Origin: Pseudomonadota bacterium
GTDB taxonomy: Bacteria; Pseudomonadota; Gammaproteobacteria; Burkholderiales; Burkholderiaceae_C
NCBI GenBank assembly: GCA_021819435.1
Contig: JAKARB010000011.1
Coordinates: 78,493 to 142,492, forward strand
Reading direction: 5' to 3'
Length of the DNA stretch: 64,000 nt
Shown one piece after another: positions 8,115 through 16,013 of the stretch. The notes below the pieces were generated by a model. That model worked only from the letters and a program-made list of their open reading frames with translations. It ran no database searches and was not told the DNA's origin. The position numbers and the translations under genes were made by a program. Each line of letters starts with the position of its first letter. The stretch's first letter is position 1.

Positions 8115-9643
8115 GGGGAAGCCTCTGCAACGCGGGATGCCGACGTGCTTGGCGAGAGACGCCGCCACGCATAGTCTGACTCCACGACCTTGCCAGCTAC
8201 GCGCGCATAGCTGAAGGTGAAACCCGGCCAGATGCTGGAGTTCCGCCCCGTTTCATCCAAGTACCAACTCTCGCAGCCGCCCGCCACCCACACCGTGCCA
8301 TGCATCATTTTCTCGATCCGGGCGAGGAAGCGCTGTTGCGCCGAAGCCGTGGGCTCAACCGCGTCATAGCCCTTGGCCTGCGCCAGCTTGATCACACCAA
8401 CGATGTGCTTGGCCTGTGCCTCCAGCATGTACACCACGGACGTGTGTCCCAACCCGATGTTGGGGCCGTGCAGCAGATACAGGTTGGGAAAACCATGAAC
8501 CGTGGTGCCCATGTAGGCCTGGGGACTGCCTTGCCAGGCCGACGCCAGGGAGCGGCCCTTGCCGTCATGGATCAGGTGCGTGAAAGGCAGGTCCTTGGTC
8601 TGGAAGCCGGTGCCGTGGATGATCGTGTCCACAGCCCTGAAGACACCATCCTGCCCGATGACGCCGTCCGCTGTGACCTGCTTGACGCCCTCGGTGACCA
8701 CTTCGACATTCGCCTGCGCGAGCGCCGGGTAATAGGTGTTCGAGATCAAGATCCGCTTGCACCCCAAGGTGTAGTCGGGCGTCAGCTTCTGGCGCAAGAC
8801 CGGGTCTTTCACCGCAGCATGCATGTGCCTGAGCGCTTTGGCTTGTGCGCGCGCCATCAGCCATGGGTGCAAGAAACCCAGCGCCAAGGCTTCACGGTGG
8901 ACATAGACCCGGGCCCGCGCCAGCTTTTGCAGCCAAGGCAGCTTGCGAAACACCGTTCGGGCCGTTGCCGAAATGGGGCCGTCGTGGCGAGGCAAGACCC
9001 ACGGGGGCGTGCGCTGGAACACGTGCATTCGCGCCACGTCCGGTTGGATGGCCGGAATGAACTGCAAAGCGGAGGCACCCGTGCCCACGACAGCGATGCG
9101 TCTGCCTTTGGGATTGAAGCCTTGGGGCCAGTTGGCTGAATGGAAGACCTCGCCCTTGAATGCCTGGGCACCCGGAAGCGTCGGAATGAGCGGGTCGCTC
9201 AGTGAGCCGAAAGCGCCCACCAAGTGCTGCGCGCGCACTTCACCTCGATTGGTCTGAATGCGCCAAGTGGCGCTGGCCTCGTCCCACCAGGCTTTTTGAA
9301 CCTCATGGCGCAGCCTCACGTGAGACATCAACCCCAATTCCAGCGCGCAGCGCTTCAGGTAGCTGAGGATCTCGGCCTGGGGCGAAAAGGTTCGGCTCCA
9401 GTCAGGATTGGGAGCAAAGGAAAACGAATACAGATGCGACTGCACATCGCAAGCGCACCCGGGGTAACTGTTGTCGCGCCACACGCCACCCACACCGACT
9501 GCTCGCTCAAGGATGATGAAGTCACGCACACCCGCCTGCTTCAGGTAGTGGGCTGTGGCCAGTCCGCCAAAACCAGATCCGACGATGGCGACCTGGACGG
9601 ACACAGGCCCGGTTGAGGTGGGGCAAACGTTGTTCAAGGCCAT
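8111..9643 (-). CDS. Baeyer-Villiger-type flavin monooxygenase
   Basis: A 510-residue FAD/NADPH monooxygenase. VGSGFGG (residues 21-27) binds FAD, the BVMO fingerprint FKGEVFHSANWP is at 162-173, and GTGASA (187-192) binds NADPH. Such enzymes insert oxygen beside a carbonyl to give an ester or lactone. The ATG at 9643 was preferred to in-frame upstream starts up to 9850 because those would overlap the divergent TetR gene and the palindromic operator. First gene of a five-gene operon (BVMO, esterase, SDR, SDR, SMP-30-like). Homologous to the BVMO part of the fusion at the left edge; the two align through the fingerprint and C-terminal WPGFTF region. Confidence 0.9.
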   Translation of the reverse strand: MALNNVCPTSTGPVSVQVAIVGSGFGGLATAHYLKQAGVRDFIILERAVGVGGVWRDNSYPGCACDVQSHLYSFSFAPNPDWSRTFSPQAEILSYLKRCALELGLMSHVRLRHEVQKAWWDEASATWRIQTNRGEVRAQHLVGAFGSLSDPLIPTLPGAQAFKGEVFHSANWPQGFNPKGRRIAVVGTGASALQFIPAIQPDVARMHVFQRTPPWVLPRHDGPISATARTVFRKLPWLQKLARARVYVHREALALGFLHPWLMARAQAKALRHMHAAVKDPVLRQKLTPDYTLGCKRILISNTYYPALAQANVEVVTEGVKQVTADGVIGQDGVFRAVDTIIHGTGFQTKDLPFTHLIHDGKGRSLASAWQGSPQAYMGTTVHGFPNLYLLHGPNIGLGHTSVVYMLEAQAKHIVGVIKLAQAKGYDAVEPTASAQQRFLARIEKMMHGTVWVAGGCESWYLDETGRNSSIWPGFTFSYARVAGKVVESDYAWRRLSPSTSASRVAEASP

Positions 9644-9662
9644 GGCGCGACGGCAGTGGAAG

Positions 9663-9680
9663 TGGTACAAAATTGTACCC
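9663..9680. promoter_or_regulatory. TetR operator candidate in divergent BVMO/TetR promoter
   Basis: GGTACAA-AA-TTGTACC is a perfect 7-bp inverted repeat with a 2-nt centre, lying 21 nt upstream of the BVMO start and 43 nt upstream of the divergent TetR start. Read on the minus strand it contains TACAAT, which could serve as a -10 element, so binding would block transcription. The GGTAC-N6-GTACC core matches the palindrome at 3215-3232. Confidence 0.65.
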
Positions 9681-9722
9681 AAATAATTCAAAGACCGCTT
9701 CACTGCTCTTCCCCTCGAATCA

Positions 9723-10325
9723 ATGGCCTTGACGAAAGATGGCATGTCGCCGCGCAGTCGCCTCATCGCTGGCATGGCCAAGGTGTTGGAGCAACGTGCG
9801 TTGTCCGAGCTGTACGCCGACGATGTGGTGAAAGAGGCTGGGGTGTCCAAGCGGACCTTCTATCAGCACTTCGCCAACAAGGAAGACTGCTTTCTGGCGC
9901 TGTACCGCGAAAACAGTGCGCGGGTGCTGAACGTTCTTCAGGAAGCCTCGGGGGCCGCAGGCCTCTCAGCCCTGGAACGCATCCAGCTAGGCGCCAAGGC
10001 TTACCTGCTGTTCATGCAGAGCCAGTCTGCGCTGATGAAGCGGCTCTACATCGACATCCTGTATCTGGGCACGGAGGGCATGAAGGCCAAGCGCGAGGTG
10101 CTGCAGCAATTCGCGGATGTGCTGCTCGCTGCGTATGAAGCGGAACGCGTGCTGGTGCCATCGCTGCCGCCCCTGGACCCCGAACTGGTGCTGGCGATCG
10201 TGGCCGGCATCAACGAAATGATCCTGTTCAAGATCGAAGACGGGCATGCAGACCGCTTGAGTGACCTGGAGAGCGTGAGCCAACGGCTGATCATGGGTCA
10301 ACTGCTCCTGAATCAGACCGGCTAG
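9723..10325 (+). CDS. TetR/AcrR-family transcriptional regulator
   Basis: A 200-residue TetR-family regulator with the N-terminal helix-turn-helix region recognisable by VKEAGVSKRTFYQHFANKED (about residues 37-56). The C-terminal ligand-binding part is all-helical. It is divergent from the BVMO operon with 79 nt between start codons and a palindrome in that gap, the usual arrangement for a TetR repressor controlling itself and the adjacent operon. An alternative start at 9744 would remove seven residues. The ligand could be a pathway substrate; this is inferred from location only. Confidence 0.85.
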   Translation: MALTKDGMSPRSRLIAGMAKVLEQRALSELYADDVVKEAGVSKRTFYQHFANKEDCFLALYRENSARVLNVLQEASGAAGLSALERIQLGAKAYLLFMQSQSALMKRLYIDILYLGTEGMKAKREVLQQFADVLLAAYEAERVLVPSLPPLDPELVLAIVAGINEMILFKIEDGHADRLSDLESVSQRLIMGQLLLNQTG

Positions 10326-10378
10326 AGCCCAAACATGACGGCTCATGCATGCTGTGCATCGCACACCGATGCAAAAAG

Positions 10379-11095
10379 TCAGGCCTTTGGCTTGCGGGAT
10401 GCCGACTTGGGCGCTGCAACCGCTTCAGCGGGCTGATACGCAGCAGCCATGCTTTTGTAGATGGCCAGGTTGTGCTGAACGACTTGGTCGAGTGTCTGCT
10501 TGAAGCCCGCTCGAACCCAGTGCTTGGCAATGTAGATGGCCGTTCCAGTCAGCCCCGCGATGACCAAGTCCATGTCGTAGCCACTCTTCTCGAGGTCGGG
10601 ATACAGCATCGAGACAAAAGTTCGATACATCCCGGCGATCTCGTTGATGGCTGCCTCGGCCCCTCGCATCCCGTTTTCGCTGACGCTCACCGCATCGATC
10701 AGCATGATGCGTGCAGCCCTGGGGTCGTCCTGCAAAAACATGTACCAGGCCCGCAAGGCACCTTCACCCAGATTCATCGCATTGCTGGCACGGATACCCT
10801 GATGCAGCACCGCAGACATGATGCGCTGCTGCAGCTGACTGCGCAGGTCAGCGTAGACCGCGTCAAACAACTCACCCACCGTCTTGAAAGACTCATAGAA
10901 GTAGCGCTCGGTGAGTCCAGCCTCAGCACAGATGTCCCGAACAGACGCGAGGTGATAGCCACGGGTTCCGAAAACTTCAAGACCTGCATCAACGAGCTTG
11001 CGCTGACGCTCACGCCGACGCTCAGCCGCATCCAACCCGCCATAACGACGGGTCACCGTCGGAGATCGCTTTCGAGTCGATGGCTTGCTTGTCAT
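10379..11095 (-). CDS. TetR/AcrR-family transcriptional regulator
   Basis: A 238-residue TetR-family protein. The helix-turn-helix is marked by RDICAEAGLTERYFYESF, about 50 residues from the start, preceded by an unusually basic N-terminal arm rich in Lys, Arg and Ser. The ATG at 11095 was chosen over the longer frame to 11239 because the added residues do not look like coding sequence and the arm plus HTH then begin in normal register. It is convergent with the TetR gene at 9723 and divergent from the secreted protein at 11350. An 8-bp inverted repeat in the divergent region is a candidate binding site. Ligand unknown. Confidence 0.8.
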   Translation of the reverse strand: MTSKPSTRKRSPTVTRRYGGLDAAERRRERQRKLVDAGLEVFGTRGYHLASVRDICAEAGLTERYFYESFKTVGELFDAVYADLRSQLQQRIMSAVLHQGIRASNAMNLGEGALRAWYMFLQDDPRAARIMLIDAVSVSENGMRGAEAAINEIAGMYRTFVSMLYPDLEKSGYDMDLVIAGLTGTAIYIAKHWVRAGFKQTLDQVVQHNLAIYKSMAAAYQPAEAVAAPKSASRKPKA

Positions 11096-11269
11096 GGGTT
11101 GAGTTCGGCTTGCTCTGTGAGGTGAGCCGGATTTTGCCGGAACCCTGTCCCACCTCTGATCACAGGTGCCCTCATCGCCCCGCAACCAAGCGTTAACCCA
11201 TCCCGTGAAACGGGTGGCATTGGTGGATCCACTGATCAATTGAGGCGGGTCAATTTCCTATTCTGATCA

Positions 11270-11295
11270 AATTGGACATACAAGATAGTCCAATT
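11270..11295. promoter_or_regulatory. 8-bp inverted repeat, operator candidate
   Basis: AATTGGAC and GTCCAATT form a perfect inverted repeat separated by 10 nt, in the 254-nt region between the TetR gene at 10379 and the secreted-protein gene at 11350. It lies 54 nt before the ATG at 11350. Centre-to-centre spacing of the arms is 18 bp, suitable for a dimer pair on one face of DNA. Assignment to the TetR protein is inference. Confidence 0.5.
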
Positions 11296-11349
11296 AGTTC
11301 CAAATCAATCCATTCACTGCATCTGTGCGACGCCCAACAGGAGAGAACA

Positions 11350-12861
11350 ATGTCCCACCGCTTCACCATGGCCGCTGTTGTGGCAGCCAGTCTGGCAAGT
11401 CACTTGCCTACCGCCGCTCTCGCAGCGGGCGTTGACCCCACCATCATTCCAGTCAACAGCCAGATCGGCAGCGTTCGGGTACCGTTGAAATGCAGCTTTC
11501 CAGTCATCGGGAATCAGACGCTCAACATCAAGCTCACCGGCTCCATGGCAACGTCGGTCACCCCGGGCCAGTCGTTCTACATGACCGATGGCAGTGGCGT
11601 TCTCGAACTTCCCCAAGGGCTTGTGGATGCGGCATACACCCTGCTCGGTGCACGCCAGGGATCCGGGTCCATTTCTGAGTTGAACTTCAATCTGGTGAAT
11701 GCAACGCCCTCCACCATCAACGGATTGAACGCTCCCATCATCGTGCCCCCGACGCCGATCAAGGCTGGTGTTCCGCTCAACCTGCTGCTCCCTTCGGCGG
11801 GGTTCCTGCAGGTGGGCCCCATGGTCGCAACAGACAAACCTGGACAGGTGCTGGTGAAGCTCGGATCGGCAAAGGGCGTCCTGAAACTGCTAACCAGCAC
11901 GGGCAAGAACATCCTCTGGGATTTGGGGGTCGCATGCGCAGCGCCAGATCCTTCGATCATCGTCTTGGGCATGACCGTGTCCGGAACCCCATCCAGCGAG
12001 GTCTCGGCTCCTCACACGAACATCCGAACGGAAGATCTTGAAGCCCCGTTCATGACCCAGGCAGGCAGTTTGCGTTTCCCTTTGTCCTGCAATTTGGAAC
12101 GCATTGGGCGACGTGAAATCGACGGGACGTTCACCGGCATCGCCCCCGTTCGGTATGCACCTGGCGAGGTGTTCAACGCCGCGACAAATGGCTATGGCAA
12201 TCTGGTGTTGCCCGATTCGGTGGTCAATGAAATGCTGGCCCAAGTGCCAACTGCTCGCACCATCTCCGCATCGGTTGACAAGCTGACGTTCAACTCCACG
12301 AACACCACGCCATCTACCATTGACCTGGCAGCAGGAGGTGCGTTGAAGAGTGCTCAATCCTCTTTGGTTGCCGGTCAACGCAGCGCGATGCGCATCCCAG
12401 CGGAAGGCTTCCTCACCGTTGGCAAATTCAAAGCGACCACGCTGACGAGCGGCAAAGAGTCCGACACTGCGCTGTACATCGGAGAAACAGGGGCCACCGT
12501 GGCAATCAAGAATGCCGACGGGCAGGTGGTCGACACACGCCGCGTGGACTGCGATGCACCCAATCCGCCCACCACGATGGTGTCGGTCACCATCGGGGGC
12601 AAGGCCGTTTACCCCGCCGCCGTGACAGGCGTGCTCCCTGCTTCTGGCTCGTCGAATGGCGGCACGACGGTGTACCTCACTGGCACCAATTTCACCGATG
12701 CCCGTGCCGTCACATTCGGTGGGATGCCCGCCGCGAAGTTCTCGGTGATCAGCAGCAACCTGATTGCCGTGACCACGCCAGCTCATCAAGCCGGGGCGGT
12801 CAGCGTGGTCGTGCAAGGCGTTGGCGGTAGCGCCAAGGAGGCGAGCTTCACTTACAAATGA
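11350..12861 (+). CDS. Secreted protein with duplicated DUF6801-like domain and IPT/TIG domain
   Basis: A 503-residue exported protein. A Sec signal peptide ends near the ALAAG segment (about residue 25). Two homologous segments of ~180 residues follow; each opens with a cysteine strand (VPLKCSFP, then FPLSCNLE), has an NATPSTI/NTTPSTI motif in the middle and ends with a second cysteine (GVACAAPDPS, RVDCDAPNPP). Two cysteines per copy suggest a disulfide in each. The C-terminal ~85 residues form an IPT/TIG immunoglobulin-like domain with GSSNGGTTVYLTGTNF. The repeats resemble DUF6801, known mainly from Actinobacteria; that match is from memory. AGGAGAG precedes the ATG, which excludes the longer frame. 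No catalytic motif is visible; binding or surface function is likely. Confidence 0.65.
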   Translation: MSHRFTMAAVVAASLASHLPTAALAAGVDPTIIPVNSQIGSVRVPLKCSFPVIGNQTLNIKLTGSMATSVTPGQSFYMTDGSGVLELPQGLVDAAYTLLGARQGSGSISELNFNLVNATPSTINGLNAPIIVPPTPIKAGVPLNLLLPSAGFLQVGPMVATDKPGQVLVKLGSAKGVLKLLTSTGKNILWDLGVACAAPDPSIIVLGMTVSGTPSSEVSAPHTNIRTEDLEAPFMTQAGSLRFPLSCNLERIGRREIDGTFTGIAPVRYAPGEVFNAATNGYGNLVLPDSVVNEMLAQVPTARTISASVDKLTFNSTNTTPSTIDLAAGGALKSAQSSLVAGQRSAMRIPAEGFLTVGKFKATTLTSGKESDTALYIGETGATVAIKNADGQVVDTRRVDCDAPNPPTTMVSVTIGGKAVYPAAVTGVLPASGSSNGGTTVYLTGTNFTDARAVTFGGMPAAKFSVISSNLIAVTTPAHQAGAVSVVVQGVGGSAKEASFTYK

Positions 12862-13070
12862 GCCCACCTGAAACGCTGGCGGCCTGAGTCGGAAGGCTCA
12901 GCGGTGGCCGCATTTTTGCGGCGCCGCTGGGCCGCCTCATGGCCCCCGCCAAGATCGGCAAGGTGATCGGCTCAGAGGCGCGCTGTGGGCACTTCCAATG
13001 CCGCGTTCGCCAAAGGGGGTCAGGCGAGGGGCAACAATGCACGCCAGACCATCCACCATGGAGCGCGCCA

Positions 13071-13549
13071 TGCCCAGCAAGAACACCATCTGCCTCTGGT
13101 ACGACGGAGGCGCCCTCGAAGCCGCACGGTTCTACGCCGCAACCTTCCCCGACAGCTCGGTCGGCGCTGTCCACCATGCCCCTGGCGACTACCCTGCGGG
13201 CAAGCAGGGCGACGTCATCACCGTCGAGTTCACGGTCATGGGACTCCCGTGCATCGGCCTCAACGGCGGCCCGTACTTCACGCCCAACGAGGCCTTCTCC
13301 TTCCAGGTCATGACCGAAGACCAGGCCGAGACCGATCGCTTGTGGAACGCGATCGTCGACAACGGCGGCCAGGAAAGCGAGTGCGGCTGGTGCAAGGACA
13401 GGTGGGGACTGTCATGGCAGATCACGCCGCGTGTCCTGATCGAAGCCGTGACCAACACCGACCGGGCGGCCGCCAAACGCGCCTTCGACGCCATGATGGG
13501 GATGAAGAAGATCGACGTGGCCGCCATCGAAGCGGCGCTGCACGGCTGA
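13071..13549 (+). CDS. VOC-superfamily protein (PhnB/3-demethylubiquinone-methyltransferase-like fold)
   Basis: A 159-residue protein of the vicinal-oxygen-chelate superfamily, PhnB-like branch. Typical features are CLWYDGGALEAARFYAATFPDS at the start, GLNGGPYFTPNEAFSFQV in the middle and CGWCKDRWGLSWQITP near the end. The ATG at 13071 has GGAG six nt upstream; in-frame ATGs at 13059 and 13038 are possible alternatives. Members often act as uncharacterised dioxygenase- or glyoxalase-fold proteins, and many are not enzymes with known substrates. It is convergent with norR and separated from it by 4 nt. It has no evident link to either neighbouring locus. Confidence 0.75.
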
Positions 13550-13553
13550 GCCT

Positions 13554-15179
13554 TCACTTCACACCCAGCCGCTTCGCGAGCTTGTGCAGGTTGCTCGCGT
13601 CGATGCCGAGCCAGCGGGCCGCCTCGGCCCAGTTGCCGCCGGCCGCGTGCAAGGCCTGGCTCACCAGAGCGCGCTCGAACTGCGCCACCTGCGCGCGCAG
13701 GCCCGCCATGCCGGGGCCGACGCCTTGCGCAAAAGACCGCCCCGCTGATGATGTGGTCGACGACGACGCATCCGGGCGCACCGCGCCGTCAGTCAAGCCG
13801 AAGCCGCCCAGCCCAGGACCCGCGCGCGGCGTCTCCACCAGGTCCAGCAGGTCTTCCGTCAAGGTCACGATGTCGCGCCGGTTCACACCCCGGCTCAGCA
13901 GCTTGAGCGCCGCCCGGCCCATCACGTGCTCCAGCTCGCGCACGTTGCCGGGCCAGCCGTAACGCAACAGCGCCGCTTCGGCGGCCGCGTCCAGCCGCAG
14001 GCTGCGCAGGCCCAGCCGTGCCCGGTTCACCTCCAGGAAGTGCCCCGCCAGCAGCAGCACGTCGTCGCCACGTTCGCGCAGCGGTGGCACGTGCACGGGG
14101 TAGACCGAGAGCCGGTGGTACAGGTCCGCGCGGAAGCTGCCCTGGCTCACGGCCTCCTTCAGAGCTCGGTTGGTCGCGGCCACCACGCGCACGTCCACCT
14201 TCACGGGCTTGTCGGCGCCCAGGCGCTGCACCTCGCCGTTCTGCAGGGTGCGCAACAGCTTGGCTTGGATGCTCAGCGGCAACTCGCCTACCTCATCAAG
14301 GAAGATGGTGCCGCCACGCGCCGCCTCGAAACGCCCGGCCCGATCGGTGGTGGCGCCCGAGAACGCGCCCCTGACGTGGCCGAAGAGCTCGCTTTCGGCC
14401 AGTGACTCGGGCAGCGCAGCGCAGTTGACGTGCACCATCGGCCCCTTGGCCCGCGCCGAGCTCGTGTGCACCCGCTGCGCGAACAGCTCTTTGCCCGTGC
14501 CCGTTTCCCCCATCAGCAGCACCGGCAGATCGGACTGCGCCACCACGTCGACTTCGTGCAGCACCTGCTGCAGGGCCGCGCTGTGGCCGATGATGCCGGT
14601 GCGCACGCCAGCGGGCATGGGCGCATCCGACGCGCCCAAGGCGGCCACCCTCGCCTGCCGCAGCACCTGCACCTCCTGCTCCAACAAGCTCATGCGCACG
14701 GCCGCCGAGACCCATGGCAGGCAAGCGCGCAAGGCTTCGCGGGCCGCGTCGTCGAAGGTGCCAGGCCGCAGGGCGTCGAGCGTGAGCGCACCCCAGCGCC
14801 GGCCGTCGACGTGCACGCTCGCGCCCATGCAGTCGTGCACAGGCAGCGGGTGGCCGGCCATGCCGTCGACCAGGCCGTCATAAGGGTCGGGCAAGGTGCT
14901 GGCGTGCTCGAAGTGCACCACCTCGCGGCTGAGCAGGATGGTCGACAGACGCGGGTGCTGCGCCACCTCGAAGGCCCGGCCCAGGGCCTCGCGGCTGAGC
15001 CCTTCAGCGGCGACCGGGCGCAAGGCTTCGTCCTCTTCCTGCAGCAGCACCACGGCCTCGCAGCCGAAGCGCGCCTTGAGCTGCCCGACCAGCCTTTGCA
15101 GCCGCACGGCGCGCGGCAGACCCACCGCCAAGTCGGCCAGCACCATGTGATCGATCAGGGTTTTTTCGACCTTTCTCAT
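13554..15179 (-). CDS. norR: NorR, nitric-oxide-responsive sigma-54 activator
   Basis: A 541-residue bacterial enhancer-binding protein. The N-terminal ~180 residues form a GAF domain, which in NorR carries a mononuclear iron that senses NO. The AAA+ domain has Walker A GETGTGKE and the sigma-54 contact loop GAFSGA, where the usual GAFTGA threonine is serine. A C-terminal Fis-type helix-turn-helix (AARWLGIDASNLHKLAKRLG) binds DNA. It is divergent from ytfE, and the intergenic region carries two NorR-type boxes and a sigma-54 promoter. The start at 15179 abuts the first box, so autoregulation is plausible. Identity rests on domain order plus the ytfE context. Confidence 0.9.
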   Translation of the reverse strand: MRKVEKTLIDHMVLADLAVGLPRAVRLQRLVGQLKARFGCEAVVLLQEEDEALRPVAAEGLSREALGRAFEVAQHPRLSTILLSREVVHFEHASTLPDPYDGLVDGMAGHPLPVHDCMGASVHVDGRRWGALTLDALRPGTFDDAAREALRACLPWVSAAVRMSLLEQEVQVLRQARVAALGASDAPMPAGVRTGIIGHSAALQQVLHEVDVVAQSDLPVLLMGETGTGKELFAQRVHTSSARAKGPMVHVNCAALPESLAESELFGHVRGAFSGATTDRAGRFEAARGGTIFLDEVGELPLSIQAKLLRTLQNGEVQRLGADKPVKVDVRVVAATNRALKEAVSQGSFRADLYHRLSVYPVHVPPLRERGDDVLLLAGHFLEVNRARLGLRSLRLDAAAEAALLRYGWPGNVRELEHVMGRAALKLLSRGVNRRDIVTLTEDLLDLVETPRAGPGLGGFGLTDGAVRPDASSSTTSSAGRSFAQGVGPGMAGLRAQVAQFERALVSQALHAAGGNWAEAARWLGIDASNLHKLAKRLGVK

Positions 15180-15216
15180 GGTTATTTTTACCCAATTAAA
15201 AACGGTTTATTTTACC
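15180..15216. promoter_or_regulatory. Two NorR-binding boxes GGT-N7-ACC
   Basis: GGTTATTTTTACC (15180-15192) and GGTTTATTTTACC (15204-15216) both match GGT-N7-ACC, the NorR site described for Ralstonia eutropha. They start 24 bp apart and lie upstream of a -24/-12 promoter for ytfE. A weaker GTA-N7-TAC palindrome follows at 15231-15243. Confidence 0.8.
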
Positions 15217-15257
15217 CTCACGTGCGCCAAGTAATTGATTTACAGGGGGATTCAGGC

Positions 15258-15273
15258 TGGTCCACGGATTGCG
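15258..15273 (+). promoter_or_regulatory. Sigma-54 (-24/-12) promoter of ytfE
   Basis: TGGTCCACGGATTGCG keeps the invariant GG and GC dinucleotides exactly 10 nt apart, as in the sigma-54 consensus TGGCACR-N4-TTGCW. It lies about 60 nt upstream of the ytfE ATG and 42 nt downstream of the second NorR box, an appropriate position for an enhancer-dependent promoter. Confidence 0.7.
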
Positions 15274-15332
15274 CTGTGAGAGGCAAGCCGTGCCAGCCAC
15301 GTTTGCCATCCCACCTGAAAAGGAGCCCCTCA

Positions 15333-15986
15333 ATGAGCCACGTCGAACAATCCCTGGGCCTGCTGGCCCGCACCATCCCCGGAGCCACCCGCGTCTTCCA
15401 CGCCCACCACCTCGACTTTTGCTGCGGTGGCAAGCAGACGCTGCAGGCTGCCGCAGACAAGGCCGGGCTCGACGCCACGCAGATCGCCGCCCAACTCGAT
15501 GCCTTGCAGGACGGCGCCGACGAGGTGGTCGATTGGACCGAAGCCGGGACGCCAGCGTTGATCGAGCACATCCTCGCGCGCTACCACGCCCGCCATCGCG
15601 AGCAGTTGCCCGAGCTGATCCGCCTGGCTCGCCGCGTGGAGCACGTGCACGGCGACCGCCCCGAGTGCCCGCTGGGCCTTGCCGATCACCTCGAAAACAT
15701 GCAACAGGAACTGGAGAGCCACATGCAGAAGGAAGAGGTGGTGCTCTTTCCCCTCTACAAGCGCGGCATGGGCCACCCAGGCCTGCCGCCCGTGCACGTG
15801 ATGCGCATGGAGCACGACCACCACGGCGAAGAGCTCGCCAAGCTCGAAGCGCTCACCAACGGCATCACCCTGCCCCGCGGCGCCTGCAACACCTGGCGCG
15901 CGCTCTACCTGGGCCTGCGAACCCTGCGCGAAGACCTGATGGCGCACATCCACCTCGAAAACAACGTCCTGTTCGAGCGCACCTGA
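15333..15986 (+). CDS. ytfE: Iron-sulfur cluster repair di-iron protein (YtfE/RIC/NorA family)
   Basis: A 217-residue di-iron protein that repairs NO- or oxidant-damaged iron-sulfur clusters. The N-terminal ScdA-type segment has the paired cysteines in HHLDFCCGGKQ, and the remainder is a hemerythrin-like helical bundle with metal-ligand histidines and glutamates spread over motifs such as YHARHREQ, LESHMQKEEVVLFP, MRMEHDHHGEE and HIHLENNVLFE. AAAAGGAG lies 8 nt before the ATG. Divergent norR, two NorR boxes and a sigma-54 promoter make NO induction the expected control. In Ralstonia the homologous gene norA is co-transcribed with norB; no NO reductase gene is visible downstream here. Confidence 0.92.
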   Translation: MSHVEQSLGLLARTIPGATRVFHAHHLDFCCGGKQTLQAAADKAGLDATQIAAQLDALQDGADEVVDWTEAGTPALIEHILARYHARHREQLPELIRLARRVEHVHGDRPECPLGLADHLENMQQELESHMQKEEVVLFPLYKRGMGHPGLPPVHVMRMEHDHHGEELAKLEALTNGITLPRGACNTWRALYLGLRTLREDLMAHIHLENNVLFERT

Positions 15987-16013
15987 GGCACCCAAGCGCG
16001 CCGAGCCGTGTGG

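Noticed and set aside
9644..9850. Longer N-terminus for the BVMO at 8111
   Set aside because: It would overlap the TetR coding start and the operator, and the added residues do not resemble BVMO N-termini.
12885..12935. Hairpins after the secreted-protein gene as an intrinsic terminator
   Set aside because: The stems are short or interrupted and no T-tract follows on the plus strand.
15278..15300. TGGCACGG...TTGCC on the minus strand as a sigma-54 promoter for norR
   Set aside because: The spacing between the GG and GC elements is two bases too short for sigma-54.
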